Counted from the first letter of the stretch, positions 21,746 through 31,314 are shown. The stretch is 64,000 nucleotides of DNA from Citrobacter sp. RHB25-C09 (GCF_013836145.1 NZ_CP057483.1:992001-1056000), one strand, 5' to 3'. Notes: generated from the letters alone by a model not told the origin. Numbers and translations: made by a program.

Positions 21746-22516
21746 ATGACAACACATTCCCACCACGATAACGTCGAAAAGCAGTTTGGATCACAAGCGA
21801 ATGCCTACTTAACCAGTGCCGTACATGCATCCGGGCGAGACTTACAGCGCCTGGCAGAGCGTCTGTCATCTCTCCCACAGGCTCGGGTTCTGGATATGGG
21901 CTGTGGTGCCGGACATGCCAGCTTTATCGCCGCGCAGAACGTAAAACAGGTGGTGGCTTACGATTTGTCTTCGCAAATGCTCGAGGTAGTGGCGCAGGCC
22001 GCACAAGAGAAAGGTCTGGACAACATCACTACCCGTCAGGGATATGCCGAAAGTCTGCCGTTTGAAGACGAGACTTTTGATGTCGTCATTAGTCGCTATT
22101 CTGCGCACCACTGGCATGACGTGGGACGAGCGTTGCGCGAAGTGAGTCGGGTATTAAAGCCAGGCGGTGTGATGATTATCATGGACGTTATGTCGCCAGG
22201 ACACGTCGTGCGGGATGTCTGGTTACAGACCGTAGAAGCATTGCGTGATACTTCGCACGTTCGCAACTATTCCAGTGGAGAGTGGCTGGCCTTGATCAAT
22301 GACGCGAACTTAATTGCCGATTCGTTGTTAACCGACCGCCTGCCGCTGGAATTCAGCTCATGGGTGACGAGAATGCGCACGCCGGAAGCGCTGATAAATG
22401 CCATTCGGCTCTATCAGGAAAGCGCCTCTGCGGAAGTGAAAGCGTATTTTGCGTTGCAGGACGATGGCTCATTTACCAGCGATACCATCCTGGTAGAAGC
22501 CCATAAGATGGGATAA
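21746..22516 (+). CDS. yafE: Predicted SAM-dependent methyltransferase YafE
   Basis: Class I methyltransferase of 256 residues. SAM-binding motif I is VLDMGCGAGHASF (about residues 47-59), with motif II ENVKQVVAYDLS-like and post-motif FDVVISRYSAHHW. The start ATG at 21746 follows AAAGGAAA. An upstream in-frame start at 21638 lies within yafD and is rejected. The substrate is unknown; the family is UbiE/Methyltransf_11-like. Ends at a bidirectional terminator. Confidence 0.9.
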   Translation: MTTHSHHDNVEKQFGSQANAYLTSAVHASGRDLQRLAERLSSLPQARVLDMGCGAGHASFIAAQNVKQVVAYDLSSQMLEVVAQAAQEKGLDNITTRQGYAESLPFEDETFDVVISRYSAHHWHDVGRALREVSRVLKPGGVMIIMDVMSPGHVVRDVWLQTVEALRDTSHVRNYSSGEWLALINDANLIADSLLTDRLPLEFSSWVTRMRTPEALINAIRLYQESASAEVKAYFALQDDGSFTSDTILVEAHKMG

Positions 22517-22521
22517 ATAAA

Positions 22522-22556
22522 AAAGGCACTGGGGGGAAACCAGTGCCTTTATTTTC
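22522..22556. terminator. Bidirectional terminator between yafE and mltD
   Basis: Eleven-base perfect stem AAAGGCACTGG (22522-22532) / CCAGTGCCTTT (22540-22550) followed by ATTTTCTT on the plus strand. The A-rich upstream arm gives a T-tract on the minus strand. Confidence 0.88.
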
Positions 22557-22566
22557 TTAAGCGTTG

Positions 22567-23934
22567 TCAGGAGTCTGGCGTACTGTTGTTTTTCACAAAC
22601 AACGTTAGCTGATCGCCTGGCTGCAGATTTGCTGTATCGCTATTCCAGCGCATCACATCTTTGATGTTAACGCCATGCCGTTTGGCAATGCTCGAAAGCG
22701 AATCACCTTTACGGACGCGATAAGTAATACTGTCGCTGTTATTCGCCAGTCGCTGTGCGCTGTTACCCGCACCCACCGTCAGACTTTGTCCCACTTTCAC
22801 CGTCGATCCGCGCAGTTTATTCCACTGCTGCAAATCTTTCGTGCTCACGCCAAGACGTGATGCAATTCCGGAAAGCGTATCGCCAGAGCGAACGGTATAA
22901 CTACGACTGTTCAGCGGCGTGTTATCAGCTACCAGGGTTGGTTGTACGGCAGCAATTTCGCCTGAGGCCAGAGATTCACGCAGTTGTTCTGCATGCTTCT
23001 TTGGTATCAACACGTATTGCGGACCGCTTGCGCCCAACGTGGAGCCTTTAACACCAGCATTATATGTTTTCAGCTTGCTGACGGAAATTCCCGCCATATC
23101 GGCAACCTGCGCCATTTCTACTGGGCTGCTTAAACGAACTCGTGCCAGTGCGCGACTTTCGTCCGGCGTTGGCAAACGTACACCATAACGCTTGCTGTTT
23201 TTGAGAATATCACTCAATGCCAGCATCTTAGGCACGTACAACTTCGTTTCCTGAGGCAATGGCAACGACCAGAAATCGGTGGATTTACCACGCGCTTTGT
23301 TCGTTTTTATTGCCTTCATGACCCGACCTTCGCCGCTATTATAAGCCGCAACGGTCAACAGCCAGTCGCCATCAAACATTTTGTTCAGACGTTGCATCAT
23401 GTCCAGCGCTGCCGTTGTGGAGGCCACAACATCGCGACGCGCGTCATAATTGCGGGTCTGTTTTAAACCATAATTGCGCCCCGTGCTCGGAATGATCTGC
23501 CAAATGCCTGCGGCATTGGCGCCAGACGTCGCGTGAGGATCAAAAGCGCTCTCCACTATGGGTAGTAGTACCAGTTCCATGGGCATGTTACGTTTTTTAA
23601 CTTGCCCTGCTATCCAGTACATATACGGCTCTGCCCGTAAAGTTACATCGTGGAGATAGCTCTTATTGCGTAAATACTTCTGTTTTTGTTCGCGAATCCG
23701 GTCATTTTCCGGAATTCCCATCTTTAGCTCGTCGCCAATGAAAGCCCACAAGTCTTGATCCGACGCGAAAGATGTCCCATCGTCCATCCAGCGTGCCTGA
23801 CTTGAAAACTTTCCTGCTTCCCCTTGACCAGCTGCAGAAAGGCTCTGTGCGTGCTGTTGGACGTTGCCTGCGTTTTGAGACGCCTGGCACCCCACGAGCA
23901 GGACAGAGGCGAGTAAGATCGCTTTTGCCTTCAT
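22567..23934 (-). CDS. mltD: Membrane-bound lytic murein transglycosylase D (MltD)
   Basis: Outer-membrane lipoprotein that cleaves peptidoglycan glycan strands to 1,6-anhydroMurNAc ends. It has 455 residues with lipobox LVGC at Cys16. The SLT domain (about 110-230) has catalytic Glu128 in LLPIVESAFDP and the family block AAGIWQIIPSTGRNYGL. Two LysM peptidoglycan-binding repeats follow, at about 343-387 (YTVRSGDTLSGIA) and 402-445 (YRVRKGDSLSSIA). Upstream of gloB with opposite neighbours as in E. coli. Confidence 0.96.
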   Translation of the reverse strand: MKAKAILLASVLLVGCQASQNAGNVQQHAQSLSAAGQGEAGKFSSQARWMDDGTSFASDQDLWAFIGDELKMGIPENDRIREQKQKYLRNKSYLHDVTLRAEPYMYWIAGQVKKRNMPMELVLLPIVESAFDPHATSGANAAGIWQIIPSTGRNYGLKQTRNYDARRDVVASTTAALDMMQRLNKMFDGDWLLTVAAYNSGEGRVMKAIKTNKARGKSTDFWSLPLPQETKLYVPKMLALSDILKNSKRYGVRLPTPDESRALARVRLSSPVEMAQVADMAGISVSKLKTYNAGVKGSTLGASGPQYVLIPKKHAEQLRESLASGEIAAVQPTLVADNTPLNSRSYTVRSGDTLSGIASRLGVSTKDLQQWNKLRGSTVKVGQSLTVGAGNSAQRLANNSDSITYRVRKGDSLSSIAKRHGVNIKDVMRWNSDTANLQPGDQLTLFVKNNSTPDS

Positions 23935-24005
23935 GTGTGTGTCAATAGTTGCTTAAAAGACGACCGATCATAACGGCGAAGTTTTCAAAAGGCAACCTGC
24001 AATTC

Positions 24006-24761
24006 TCAGAACGTGTCTTTCTTTGACCTTAACCATGCAAAACGTTCTTCAGGGTGTTGCAATATTGTTTCTTTATTAATTACATTAATTAAATCAATAT
24101 CTTCCGTTCTTAAAAAAATATTATTTAGTCGCTCATTTTTCAGAATTACGGGTAGTGTTATTTGTTTTTTTAGCCGTAACTCATTAACTTTACGGTAATA
24201 ATCATTTATGAACGAATCGTGCGGAAGAATACTCAATGCAAACTTAATGTTTGCTAAAGTATACTCATGGGCACAGCAGACAAGCGTATCGTCAGGAAGA
24301 GAAGATAATCTCTTAAGTGATTGATACATTTGAGATGGTGAACCTTCAAATAAACGGCCACAGCCGCCAGAGAAAAGTGTATCACCGCAAAAAAGGTAAG
24401 GGTGGCTAAAGTAACAGAGATGTCCTAAAGTGTGACCGGGAGTGGCAATTACGCTAAATTCATGCCCTAAAATGAGGGCAGAATCGCCATCTTCGACTAT
24501 ATGGGTCGTTCCCTTATCTTGTGTTTCTGCCGGTCCGTAAACCACTAAATCCGGAAAATTCCGAAGCAATTCTTTCACGCCGCCGACGTGATCCTGATGA
24601 TGGTGTGTGAGTAAAATCGCCTCTGGGTGCCAGTGATGCTCGGCAATGGCTTTTAACACCGGAGCAGCTTCACCGGGATCCACTATCAGGCATCGCCCTT
24701 CATTATTACTCAGAACCCAGATGTAATTGTCCTGAAATGCAGGAATACTGTTAAGATTCAT
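24006..24761 (-). CDS. gloB: Hydroxyacylglutathione hydrolase GloB (glyoxalase II)
   Basis: Metallo-beta-lactamase-fold enzyme that hydrolyses S-lactoylglutathione to lactate and glutathione, completing methylglyoxal detoxification. It has 251 residues with the metal motif THHHQDHVGG at residues 52-61, further ligands at TPGHTLGH and FCGDTLFSGGCGR, and a C-terminal substrate domain ending RFAWLRSKKDTF. Divergent from yafS. The C-terminal third is more AT-rich than neighbouring genes. Confidence 0.95.
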   Translation of the reverse strand: MNLNSIPAFQDNYIWVLSNNEGRCLIVDPGEAAPVLKAIAEHHWHPEAILLTHHHQDHVGGVKELLRNFPDLVVYGPAETQDKGTTHIVEDGDSALILGHEFSVIATPGHTLGHLCYFSHPYLFCGDTLFSGGCGRLFEGSPSQMYQSLKRLSSLPDDTLVCCAHEYTLANIKFALSILPHDSFINDYYRKVNELRLKKQITLPVILKNERLNNIFLRTEDIDLINVINKETILQHPEERFAWLRSKKDTF

Positions 24762-24794
24762 AGATTACCTCTCAATGTGTGACGGATGGTTGTG

Positions 24795-25517
24795 ATGAAG
24801 CCGGCAAGGAACCCTCAAATCGTAGTAGCACCCGAACGCTGGGGCGATCTGCCCTGGGGCGAATACTATCGAGAGGCGCTGGAACAACAGCTTAACCCGT
24901 GGTTTGCCAAAATGTACGGTTTTCACCTGCTCAAGGTGGGTAATTTAAGCGCAGAAATCAACTCCGAAGCGTGCGCGGTTTCTCATCAGGTCAATGTTTC
25001 AGTCAAAGGTTCACCCGTCCAGGTGCAGGCCGATCCGTTACATCTTCCTTTTGCGGATAAATCAGTCGATGTCTGTTTGCTGGCGCATACATTACCCTGG
25101 TGCGCTGATCCACACCGTTTACTTCGGGAAGCCGATCGTGTGCTTATCGATGATGGCTGGCTGGTCTTAAGTGGCTTTAATCCGATAAGCCTGATGGGGC
25201 TGCGAAAGCTGGTGCCCGTTCTGCGGAAATCGTCACCCTATAACAGCCGGATGTTCACCCTAATGCGCCAACTGGACTGGCTGTCATTACTCAATTTTGA
25301 AGTGGTACACCACAGCCGCTTCCACGTGTTGCCATGGAAAAAGCTGGGTGGGACAATGCTAAGCGCACATCTTCCCGCACTGGGTTGCCTGCAACTTATT
25401 GTGGCGCGTAAGCGAACGATCCCGCTTACGCTCAATCCCATGAAACAAAACAAGAAGCAGGCGCGGATCCCTCAGGCGGTCGGAGCTACCCGGCAGTATC
25501 GCAAGCCAGACGTTTAG
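24795..25517 (+). CDS. yafS: Predicted SAM-dependent methyltransferase YafS
   Basis: A 240-residue Methyltransf_11-like protein of unknown substrate. The motif-like segment DPLHLPFADKSVDVCLLAHTL (about 78-98) corresponds to the post-I region, whereas the glycine-rich motif I is weak. The start at 24795 (MKPARNPQ) matches E. coli; a start three codons upstream is possible. It overlaps convergent rnhA by four bases and is divergent from gloB. Confidence 0.88.
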   Translation: MKPARNPQIVVAPERWGDLPWGEYYREALEQQLNPWFAKMYGFHLLKVGNLSAEINSEACAVSHQVNVSVKGSPVQVQADPLHLPFADKSVDVCLLAHTLPWCADPHRLLREADRVLIDDGWLVLSGFNPISLMGLRKLVPVLRKSSPYNSRMFTLMRQLDWLSLLNFEVVHHSRFHVLPWKKLGGTMLSAHLPALGCLQLIVARKRTIPLTLNPMKQNKKQARIPQAVGATRQYRKPDV

Positions 25518-25981
25518 GCTTCGGGCTGATAGCCAATATCTTCCTGGGTGGGGTTCATTGCAGCCGCGCGGGCAAGCTCATCGCAGCGCTCGTTTTCCGG
25601 ATGGCCGGCATGGCCTTTTACCCACTCCCATTTGATCTGATGTTGACCGAGTGCCGCATCAAGACGTTGCCAGAGATCGACGTTTTTTACCGGTTTTTTC
25701 TCAGCGGTTTTCCAGCCACGCTTTTTCCAGTTGTGGATCCACTGGGTGATCCCCTGGCGGACATACTGACTATCGGTGCTTAGAATAACTTCACAGTGTT
25801 CTTTTAAGGCTTCCAGGGCAACGATGGCCGCCATCAGTTCCATGCGGTTATTGGTGGTGAGGTTATAGCCTTCACTAAAGGTTTTTTCGCGTCCGCGATA
25901 GCGTAAAATCGCACCGTAACCACCCGGACCTGGATTTCCCAGGCACGAACCGTCGGTGAAAATTTCTACCTGTTTAAGCAT
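25514..25981 (-). CDS. rnhA: Ribonuclease HI
   Basis: Cytoplasmic endonuclease that degrades RNA in RNA-DNA hybrids. It has 155 residues with start at 25981 (MLKQVEIFTDGSCLGNPGPGG). The catalytic carboxylates are the Asp of FTDGSC (Asp10), Glu of NNRMELMA (about 48), Asp of LSTDSQYV (about 70) and Asp of RCDELAR (about 134). A longer frame upstream overlaps dnaQ and is rejected. Divergent from dnaQ, the conserved rnhA/dnaQ arrangement with overlapping promoters. Confidence 0.97.
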   Translation of the reverse strand: MLKQVEIFTDGSCLGNPGPGGYGAILRYRGREKTFSEGYNLTTNNRMELMAAIVALEALKEHCEVILSTDSQYVRQGITQWIHNWKKRGWKTAEKKPVKNVDLWQRLDAALGQHQIKWEWVKGHAGHPENERCDELARAAAMNPTQEDIGYQPEA

Positions 25982-26044
25982 CTCTGGTAGACTTCCTGTA
26001 ATTGAATCGAACCGTAAACGACAAGTCTGACATAAATGACCGCT

Positions 26045-26773
26045 ATGAGCACAGCAATTACACGACAGATCGTTCTTGATACCGAAACCACCGGTATGAA
26101 CCAGATCGGCGCACACTATGAAGGGCATAAGATCATTGAGATCGGTGCCGTGGAAGTGGTGAATCGCCGTTTAACGGGCAATAACTTCCATGTGTACCTG
26201 AAGCCCGATCGGCTGGTGGATCCGGAAGCCTTCGGCGTTCACGGTATTGCTGATGAATTCCTGTTGGATAAACCCACCTTTGCAGAGGTGGCGGATGAGT
26301 TTCTCGACTACATCCGGGGCGCTGAACTGGTCATTCACAACGCATCGTTTGATATCGGCTTTATGGACTATGAGTTCGGTAAGCTCAATCGCGACATTCC
26401 GAAAACCAACACGTTCTGTAAAGTCACCGATAGCCTGGCGCTGGCGAGGAAAATGTTCCCGGGCAAGCGTAACAGCCTGGATGCCTTGTGTTCTCGCTAT
26501 GAGATAGACAACAGCAAACGAACGCTACACGGCGCATTGCTCGATGCCCAGATCCTGGCTGATGTTTATCTGATGATGACCGGTGGTCAAACGACGATGG
26601 CATTTTCGATGGAAGGGGAAACACAGCAGCAGAATAATACCGGGATCCAGCGACTTGTGCGCCAGGCAAGTAAGCTACGCGTCGTTTTCGCTACTGATGA
26701 AGAAGTTGCTGCCCATGAGTCGCGCCTCGACCTGGTGGAAAAAAAAGGCGGAAGTTGCCTCTGGCGTGCCTGA
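26045..26773 (+). CDS. dnaQ: DNA polymerase III epsilon subunit (proofreading exonuclease)
   Basis: 3'-5' proofreading exonuclease of the replicative polymerase. It has 242 residues from ATG 26045 (MSTAITRQ). ExoI motif DTETTG (Asp12, Glu14), ExoII HNASFDIGFMD and ExoIII HGALLDAQILADVY are all intact. The C-terminal segment after about 190 binds the polymerase alpha subunit. An alternative ATG three codons upstream exists. Only 63 bases separate it from divergent rnhA. Confidence 0.97.
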   Translation: MSTAITRQIVLDTETTGMNQIGAHYEGHKIIEIGAVEVVNRRLTGNNFHVYLKPDRLVDPEAFGVHGIADEFLLDKPTFAEVADEFLDYIRGAELVIHNASFDIGFMDYEFGKLNRDIPKTNTFCKVTDSLALARKMFPGKRNSLDALCSRYEIDNSKRTLHGALLDAQILADVYLMMTGGQTTMAFSMEGETQQQNNTGIQRLVRQASKLRVVFATDEEVAAHESRLDLVEKKGGSCLWRA

Positions 26774-26906
26774 CAGTGCGGGTAATGATGTATAAATAGC
26801 CGCTCGGGCGATTTTTACAGCAAACGATTAAAAACGTGAGAAAAAGCGTTGACGAGGTGCGAGGCAATCCGTAATATTCGCTTCGTTCCCAAAAGGAACA
26901 CAACGC

Positions 26907-26983
26907 GGAGCGGTAGTTCAGTTGGTTAGAATACCTGCCTGTCACGCAGGGGGTCGCGGGTTCGAGTCCCGTCCGTTCCGCCA
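26907..26983 (+). tRNA. aspV: tRNA-Asp (anticodon GTC)
   Basis: A 77-nt tRNA identical to the one ending the rRNA operon. Anticodon GTC at 26941-26943, encoded CCA. It stands alone after dnaQ and is followed by a terminator. A GC-rich stringent-type discriminator (ACACAACGC) precedes it. Confidence 0.98.
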
Positions 26984-26991
26984 CTATTCAG

Positions 26992-27030
26992 AAAGCCTGA
27001 ATCAGAAATGATTCAGGCTTTCGTCGTTTT
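26992..27030 (+). terminator. Terminator of aspV
   Basis: Thirteen-base stem AAAGCCTGAATCA (26992-27004) / TGATTCAGGCTTT (27009-27021) with loop GAAA, followed by CGTCGTTTT. It also lies just beyond the end of convergent yafV. Confidence 0.8.
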
Positions 27031-27047
27031 AAGGCCACAGAAGATCC

Positions 27048-27818
27048 TTAACGAAGCAAAAATGAATCGGCGTCCTGCCATGAAGGAAATTTCTCGCGAC
27101 ACTCCTTTAACACACTTAAGGATATTTCTGCGTCAATGTGAGTGGCCTGATGCGCCTCTGCGGTGGCGATCACTTCTCCCTGTGGATTAATGACCCGGCT
27201 ATCTCCGCGATAATGGTGCCCGTTGCCATCGGTACCTACCCGATTGCATCCGGCAACGTAGGCCTGGTTTTCAATGGCTCGCGCTGCAAGCAATGTCTGC
27301 CAGTGTAGCGACCGTGGCGCTGGCCAGTTGGCGACATACAGTGCCAGGTCATAATCATTCCTGTTGCGCGACCACACCGGAAAACGCAGGTCATAACAAA
27401 TCAGCGGAAGGATGCGCCAGCCACGCCATTCAACCACGACGCGAGTATTTCCAGCTACGAAGTGGTGATGTTCGTCGGCCATGCGGAACAGATGGCGCTT
27501 GTCATAAAAGTGAACCGTACCTTCCGGCTCGACAAGTAAAAAACGATTTACCGGGCCGCGCTCACAGAGCAGGGCAGCACTGCCGGCGATCAGCGCCTGG
27601 GTTTGCTGCGCTTTGCTACGCATCCAGGCGATAATCTCCTCCTGAGAAAGCGATTGGTTTGCCGCCTCCATTGAGAAACCGGTCGTGAACATCTCCGGTA
27701 AGACAATAAGATCGCGTCCGGTAATGCGTTCCAGTTGATGGTCAAAATGACGTAAATTGGCTGGGCTATCCATCCATACCAGCGGTTGTTGCAGCAAGGT
27801 AATTTTCAAACCAGACAC
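27048..27818 (-). CDS. yafV: Omega-amidase YafV (nitrilase family)
   Basis: Nitrilase-superfamily omega-amidase that hydrolyses alpha-ketoglutaramate-type repair substrates. The catalytic triad is visible: Glu in VLPEMFTTGF, Lys in YDKRHLFRM and Cys in LICYDLRFPVW. The start is GTG at 27818, which has a strong GAGGAG eight bases upstream and gives 256 residues, the E. coli length. An earlier ATG at 27860 lacks such a site. E. coli places yafT and ivy between aspV and yafV; they are absent here. Confidence 0.92.
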   Translation of the reverse strand: MSGLKITLLQQPLVWMDSPANLRHFDHQLERITGRDLIVLPEMFTTGFSMEAANQSLSQEEIIAWMRSKAQQTQALIAGSAALLCERGPVNRFLLVEPEGTVHFYDKRHLFRMADEHHHFVAGNTRVVVEWRGWRILPLICYDLRFPVWSRNRNDYDLALYVANWPAPRSLHWQTLLAARAIENQAYVAGCNRVGTDGNGHHYRGDSRVINPQGEVIATAEAHQATHIDAEISLSVLKECREKFPSWQDADSFLLR

Positions 27819-27888
27819 GATCGGAACTCCTCGTTGGACAGCATTTTCACACTGTAGCACGAGCTTTCGTGAAGCGCGGGGAATAAAG

Positions 27889-27908
27889 AACCCCGCCGAA
27901 GCGGGGTT
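27889..27908 (-). terminator. Terminator of fadE
   Basis: Stem AACCCCGC / GCGGGGTT with loop CGAA (27889-27908), just downstream of the fadE stop. The minus-strand tail is CTTTATT. Confidence 0.7.
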
Positions 27909-27926
27909 AAAAGTGAAGTCTGAAGG

Positions 27927-30371
27927 TTATGCGGCTTCGACTTTACGTTGTTTCTCTGGCAGCTTTACCGGCTGAGTCGCCAGCGCTTCTGCTTCAAAAT
28001 CATCGACATTGATACTGCGCAGACGGCTCTCTTCTGCTTTGATCAGGATGGCGGCTTCATCTTTATCAATTAAGCCTTTTGCCAGTGCGTTATGTGCCAG
28101 TTCATCCAGACGGGTAAAGGACAGGTTTTTGCCGATTTCTTTGCAAATCCGCTGGTGGATTGGGTCAGCCGCCATAACGTCCAGCAGCGCTTCTTCCAAC
28201 AAACCAACCGGGTTGAACTCGCTCGGTGTTAAATACTGTCCGCGACCGATACGGGAACGGGTTGCACTCGGAACCTGCAAAATCTTCGCGACTTTATGAT
28301 CCAGCTTGTCTGAAGGCGCCTGATAATGACGACCAGTCGGGAAAATCACCACACTCAGGAGACCAGCAACCAGACGGTTCGGGAAGTTCTGTAACAGGTC
28401 CGCCATTGCTTGCTCCGCCTGATACAGCGCATCCTGTACGCCCCAGTGAACCAGCGGCAGATCGGCTTCGTTGCGCCCTTCATCGTCATAGCGCTTCAGC
28501 ACCGCAGAGGCCAGATACAGCTGGCTCAACACGTCGCCCAAACGCGCGGAGATGCGTTCGCGACGTTTCAGGCTACCGCCCAGAACCGCCATCGAGACAT
28601 CAGACAGCAACGCCAGGTTTGCACTCACGCGGTTAAGGTGCTGATAGTAGCGTTTCGTCGCGTCGCGAGTCGGCGACGCGCTGGTCAGGCCGCGAGTCAG
28701 ACCCAGCCAGAAGCTGCGCACTTTATTTGAACCCACATGGCCGATATGGCGGAACAGCAGTTTATCGAACACGTCCACATCGTTGTTCTGCGCCGCAGCC
28801 ATCTCTTCAAGGACATACGGATGGCAACGAATTGCCCCCTGACCGAAGATCATCATGCTACGGGTCAGAATGTTTGCGCCTTCAACCGTGATAGCGATGG
28901 GGGCACCCTGGTAAGCACGCGCCAGGAAGTTACTTTCGCCCAGCATAATACCTTTACCGCCGGTAATATCCATTGCATCGATAATCGACTGTTGACCGCG
29001 ATGGGTACAGTGGTATTTAACGATAGCCGACAGTACTGCTGGTTTTTCACCGAGCATGATGCCGTAGGTAATCAGAGAAGCTGCCGCATCCATGACATAG
29101 GCGTTGCCTGCGATGCGTGCTAACGGCTCTTCAATCCCTTCCATTTTACCGATGGAGATTTTGAACTGGCGGCGAATATGGGCATAGGCACCGGTCGCCA
29201 TCGCGACGGATTTCACGCCGCCGGTTGAGTTAGACGGCAGAGTAATGCCACGTCCCACCGACAGACATTCCACCAGCATACGCCAGCCCTGACCGGCCAT
29301 TTTCGGCCCCCCGATGATGTAGTCGATCGGCACGAACACATCTTTACCGCGAGTCGGACCGTTCTGGAACGGCACGTTAAGCGGGAAGTGGCGACGGCCA
29401 ATTTCTACGCCAGGGGTGGAGGTCGGAATCAATGCACAGGTGATACCTAACTCTTCATCTCCACCGAGCAGCTTCTCAGGATCAGAAAGTTTAAACGCCA
29501 GACCCAGTACAGTCGCGATAGGGGCCAGGGTGATATAGCGTTTGTTCCAGGTGAGGCGCATACCCAACACCTGCTCGCCTTGCCATTCGCCCATACAGAC
29601 GATACCGGTATCCGGAATCGCGCCGGCATCGGAACCGGCTTCCGGGCTGGTCAGAGCGAAGCATGGGATCTCCTGACCGCGAGCCAGACGTGGCAGATAG
29701 TGATCTTTTTGCTCTTCCGTTCCGTAGTGCTGCAGCAATTCACCCGGGCCTAAAGAGTTTGGTACGCCAACGGTAATCGCCAGGATCCCGGAGACACCGG
29801 AGAGTTTTTGCAGCACGCGGGACTGTGCATAAGCCGAGAATTCCAGCCCGCCATACTCTTTTTTGATGATCATGGCAAAGAAGCGATGCTCTTTCAGGAA
29901 TGCCCACAGCTCAGGCGGAAGATCGGCCAGCTCATGGGTGATCTGGAAGTCGTTAGCCATGCGGCAGGCTTCTTCGACCGGACCATCGATAAAGGCTTGT
30001 TCTTCGGCAGTCAAACGTGGCTGCGGATAGTTGTGCAATTTTTTCCAGTCAGGTTTGCCCTGGAAAAGATCGCCTTCCCACCAGGTGGTGCCTGCATCAA
30101 TGGCTTCTTTCTCGGTGCGTGACATGGGAGGCATCACTTTACGGAAGCCACGGAACACCGGAGCAGAAATCAACGATTTACGCATTGGCGTAATGTTAAA
30201 TGGCACGAGAATAATGGCCAGAGGCACCAGAATCCAGGTTGACCATAATCCAGCAGCGCCAAGCGCAGCCGTCCATACGAGCAGAACCAGACTGCTGAGT
30301 AATAAGCTCACGCGGTGATAAAACAGCGCGCCGAGCAGAACAACGGTAGCGAGAATACTCAAAATCATCAT
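27927..30371 (-). CDS. fadE: Acyl-CoA dehydrogenase FadE
   Basis: FAD-dependent acyl-CoA dehydrogenase of fatty-acid beta-oxidation. It is an unusually long 814-residue member that is membrane-associated. Two to three N-terminal hydrophobic segments (about 1-60) precede the dehydrogenase core (about 110-480; blocks CFALTSPEAGSDAGAIPDTG and MDAAASLITYGIMLGEKP). A large C-terminal DUF1974 domain (about 510-790) follows. A FadR operator overlaps the 5' leader, so it should be repressed without long-chain fatty acids. Divergent from gmhA. Confidence 0.97.
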   Translation of the reverse strand: MMILSILATVVLLGALFYHRVSLLLSSLVLLVWTAALGAAGLWSTWILVPLAIILVPFNITPMRKSLISAPVFRGFRKVMPPMSRTEKEAIDAGTTWWEGDLFQGKPDWKKLHNYPQPRLTAEEQAFIDGPVEEACRMANDFQITHELADLPPELWAFLKEHRFFAMIIKKEYGGLEFSAYAQSRVLQKLSGVSGILAITVGVPNSLGPGELLQHYGTEEQKDHYLPRLARGQEIPCFALTSPEAGSDAGAIPDTGIVCMGEWQGEQVLGMRLTWNKRYITLAPIATVLGLAFKLSDPEKLLGGDEELGITCALIPTSTPGVEIGRRHFPLNVPFQNGPTRGKDVFVPIDYIIGGPKMAGQGWRMLVECLSVGRGITLPSNSTGGVKSVAMATGAYAHIRRQFKISIGKMEGIEEPLARIAGNAYVMDAAASLITYGIMLGEKPAVLSAIVKYHCTHRGQQSIIDAMDITGGKGIMLGESNFLARAYQGAPIAITVEGANILTRSMMIFGQGAIRCHPYVLEEMAAAQNNDVDVFDKLLFRHIGHVGSNKVRSFWLGLTRGLTSASPTRDATKRYYQHLNRVSANLALLSDVSMAVLGGSLKRRERISARLGDVLSQLYLASAVLKRYDDEGRNEADLPLVHWGVQDALYQAEQAMADLLQNFPNRLVAGLLSVVIFPTGRHYQAPSDKLDHKVAKILQVPSATRSRIGRGQYLTPSEFNPVGLLEEALLDVMAADPIHQRICKEIGKNLSFTRLDELAHNALAKGLIDKDEAAILIKAEESRLRSINVDDFEAEALATQPVKLPEKQRKVEAA

Positions 30372-30393
30372 AACGAAAAGCTCCCTTGCTTGT

Positions 30394-30410
30394 AGGAGGT
30401 CTGACCACTT
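30394..30410 (-). promoter_or_regulatory. FadR operator upstream of fadE
   Basis: On the minus strand the 17-mer AAGTGGTCAGACCTCCT matches the FadR consensus (core TGGTCNGACC) closely. It lies 23-39 bases upstream of the fadE start, a position suited to repression. Confidence 0.8.
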
Positions 30411-30611
30411 GTGATGATATGGTTGTAGTGGATGTGAATTCTTTTATCAATGTGTTTACAAAATAATTACAACAAAGCTCACATTGTTGCCGCTTTAAGC
30501 GATACAAAAAAACAAAAAGCGGCGGTCTTTGCTATGGCTGGTGCTTCTCGCTGCCAGCGCTATCCGGTACACTGCATCCTGTCATTTACATTCATGCTGA
30601 AGGATATCCTC

Positions 30612-31190
30612 ATGTACCAGGATCTTATTCGTAACGAACTGAACGAAGCGGCGGAAACGCTGGCTAATTTTTTAAAAGATGATGCCAACATCCACGCTAT
30701 TCAGCGCGCGGCGGTCCTGCTGGCAGACAGTTTTAAAGCGGGCGGTAAGGTACTTTCCTGCGGTAACGGCGGCTCTCACTGCGACGCCATGCACTTTGCC
30801 GAAGAGTTGACGGGGCGCTACCGCGAAAACCGTCCGGGCTATCCGGCGATTGCGATTTCTGACGTCAGCCATATCTCCTGCGTCAGTAACGATTTTGGCT
30901 ACGACTATGTTTTTTCTCGTTACGTTGAAGCGGTTGGCCGTGAAGGTGATGTCCTGCTGGGGATCTCTACGTCCGGTAACTCTGGCAACGTGATCAAAGC
31001 CATTGCTGCTGCGCGTGAGAAGGGGATGAAGGTCATTACCCTGACCGGGAAAGACGGTGGCAAAATGGCAGGGACTGCGGATATCGAAATTCGCGTTCCG
31101 CATTTCGGCTATGCTGACCGTATTCAGGAAATTCACATCAAAGTTATTCATATCTTGATTCAATTAATCGAAAAAGAGATGGTTAAGTAA
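30612..31190 (+). CDS. gmhA: Sedoheptulose-7-phosphate isomerase GmhA (LpcA)
   Basis: First enzyme of ADP-heptose synthesis for LPS core. It isomerises sedoheptulose 7-phosphate to D-glycero-D-manno-heptose 7-phosphate. It has 192 residues with a SIS domain. Conserved segments are SCGNGGSHCDAMHFAEELTGR (about 49-69) and LGISTSGNSGNVIKA (about 115-129). The start at 30612 (MYQDLIRNELNEA) follows AAGGATATCCTC. An in-frame extension to 30450 is not supported. It works in the same pathway as gmhB (12418-12984). Confidence 0.97.
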   Translation: MYQDLIRNELNEAAETLANFLKDDANIHAIQRAAVLLADSFKAGGKVLSCGNGGSHCDAMHFAEELTGRYRENRPGYPAIAISDVSHISCVSNDFGYDYVFSRYVEAVGREGDVLLGISTSGNSGNVIKAIAAAREKGMKVITLTGKDGGKMAGTADIEIRVPHFGYADRIQEIHIKVIHILIQLIEKEMVK

Positions 31191-31210
31191 GTCGATTCTT
31201 TCCTGTGCTT

Positions 31211-31290
31211 TGCCGGATGGCGACGCCGGGCGTCTTATCCGGCCTACTATAGTTTTTCGTAGGCCTGATAAGCGTAGCGCCATCAGGCAG
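31211..31290. repeat. REP/BIME element between gmhA and yafJ
   Basis: Two inverted REP units. The first is GCCGGATGGCGACGCCGGGC followed by GTCTTATCCGGCCTAC (from 31211). The second is GTAGGCCTGATAAGCGTAGC followed by GCCATCAGGCA (ending about 31290), with a TAGTTTTTC spacer. Confidence 0.85.
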
Positions 31291-31314
31291 ATAATCGTTC
31301 AAGGTAGGTGATGT